DNA of 5,046 nt from Rhodocyclaceae bacterium. GTDB lineage: Bacteria > Pseudomonadota > Gammaproteobacteria > Burkholderiales > Rhodocyclaceae. Below are positions 4,430 through 5,046 of this stretch, piece by piece; the first letter of the stretch is position 1, and every line of letters starts with the position of its first letter. Both the position numbers and the translations under genes were made by a program. The notes under the pieces were generated by a model that was not told where the DNA came from, ran no database searches, and saw only the letters and a program-made list of their open reading frames with translations. Location of the stretch: positions 1 to 5,046 of the forward strand of contig JALRGK010000080.1 in the NCBI GenBank assembly GCA_023253415.1, given 5' to 3'.

Positions 4430-5046
4430 ATGTCCCGTTCGCATCAAAAGATCCTCATCCTTGATTTCGGTTCCCAGTTAACGCAGCTGATCGCACGCCG
4501 TGTGCGTGAGCAGCAGGTTTATTGTGAACTGCATCCTTTTGATGTGAGTGATGACTTCGTCCGCGAATTCAAACCGCAGGGCATTATCCTGTCTGGTGGT
4601 CCGAACTCGGTGTATGAAGCAACGGACTGGAAGGCACCTCAAGCGGTCTTCGAATTGGGTGTTCCCGTGCTCGGCATCTGCTACGGCATGCAGACCATGG
4701 CCGAACAGCTTGGCGGTAAGGTGGAGAGCTCGAACAAGCGCGAATTCGGTTATGCAGAAATGCGCGCGCGTGGTCACTCTAAGCTTTTCGAAGGTCTGCA
4801 AGACCGGGGCAATGATCAAGGCCATGGGCTGCTCGATGTCTGGATGAGCCATGGAGACAAAGTCACCCAGCTACCACCGGGCTTCAAAGTCATTGGTGAC
4901 AATGAATCAACCCCCGTCGCCGCGATGGCCGACGAAGCGCGTGGTTTTTATGCCGTGCAGTTCCACCCGGAAGTGACGCATACGCTCAAGGGCAAGGAAA
5001 TGTTTGCCCGCTTCGTGCACGATATCTGCGGCTGTGGTCGCGATTG
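4430..5046 (+). CDS. guaA: GMP synthase (glutamine-hydrolysing), N-terminal part (3' truncated by window)
   Basis: GMP synthase converts XMP to GMP using ATP and glutamine, directly after GuaB. The first 205 codons are present and the frame is open to the window edge. They cover the class I glutamine amidotransferase domain: KILILDFGSQLTQLIARRVRE at the start, the oxyanion region ILSGGPNSVYE (53-63), the nucleophile elbow LGICYGMQ with Cys84, WMSHGDKV (138-145), and AVQFHPEVTHT with His179 and Glu181. These correspond to the Cys86-His181-Glu183 triad of E. coli GuaA, so the triad is intact. The ATP-pyrophosphatase and dimerisation domains lie beyond the window. The ATG at 4430 opens the conserved region; the preceding GAAG is a modest Shine-Dalgarno. 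The 29-bp gap from guaB holds no hairpin or promoter that I can see, so guaBA is an operon as in many bacteria. Confidence 0.97.
   Translation, partial: MSRSHQKILILDFGSQLTQLIARRVREQQVYCELHPFDVSDDFVREFKPQGIILSGGPNSVYEATDWKAPQAVFELGVPVLGICYGMQTMAEQLGGKVESSNKREFGYAEMRARGHSKLFEGLQDRGNDQGHGLLDVWMSHGDKVTQLPPGFKVIGDNESTPVAAMADEARGFYAVQFHPEVTHTLKGKEMFARFVHDICGCGRD

Noticed and set aside
4478..4852. - strand open frame opposite guaA
   Set aside because: It is antisense to the conserved glutaminase domain of guaA, which continues through the whole stretch with an intact catalytic triad.

Overview
This window is a compact chromosomal housekeeping segment, most likely from a betaproteobacterium (order Burkholderiales, possibly Alcaligenaceae-like). 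The evidence is the gene content and order (ppsA, TRIC/UPF0126, smpB, ratA, rnfH, small exported protein, guaB, guaA), the SmpB form that starts directly with an MSIVSNKKAFHEYF-type N-terminus and carries a KGKKLHDKR tail, and an EGHG/QGHG-type segment before the WMSHGDKV motif of GuaA. The family and order assignments rest on remembered protein patterns, not on a search. Base composition looks moderate and even across the window, with no sign of recent transfer.

Layout. Positions 1-351 hold the 3' end of ppsA (PEP synthase, + strand), closed by two tandem hairpins and a T-run at 353-403. A TRIC/UPF0126 membrane protein (402-1043) and smpB (1104-1553) lie on the - strand, probably as one transcription unit running toward that same terminator. 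From a 78-bp divergent region, ratA (1632-2069) and rnfH/ratB (2066-2380) run on the + strand with an ATGA overlap. A small predicted exported protein (2386-2850, - strand) converges on rnfH with only 5 bp between the stop codons. A strong-looking sigma70 promoter (2880-2908) then drives guaB (2937-4400), followed after 29 bp by guaA (4430 to beyond the window end).

Function. guaB and guaA encode the two steps from IMP to GMP (IMP dehydrogenase, then GMP synthase). smpB encodes the tmRNA partner for rescuing stalled ribosomes. ratA and rnfH are the conserved pair next to smpB in many proteobacteria; their roles are debated (ribosome-associated toxin or ubiquinone-binding protein for RatA). 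ppsA makes PEP from pyruvate for gluconeogenesis. The coding is dense: no gene-free stretch exceeds about 90 bp, and I see no mobile element, CRISPR array or RNA gene.

I found no previously undescribed system. The items most worth a second look are a perfect 8-bp inverted repeat whose two arms each carry a TAGAAT -10-like hexamer for the divergent smpB and ratA genes, and the uncharacterised exported protein beside guaB.
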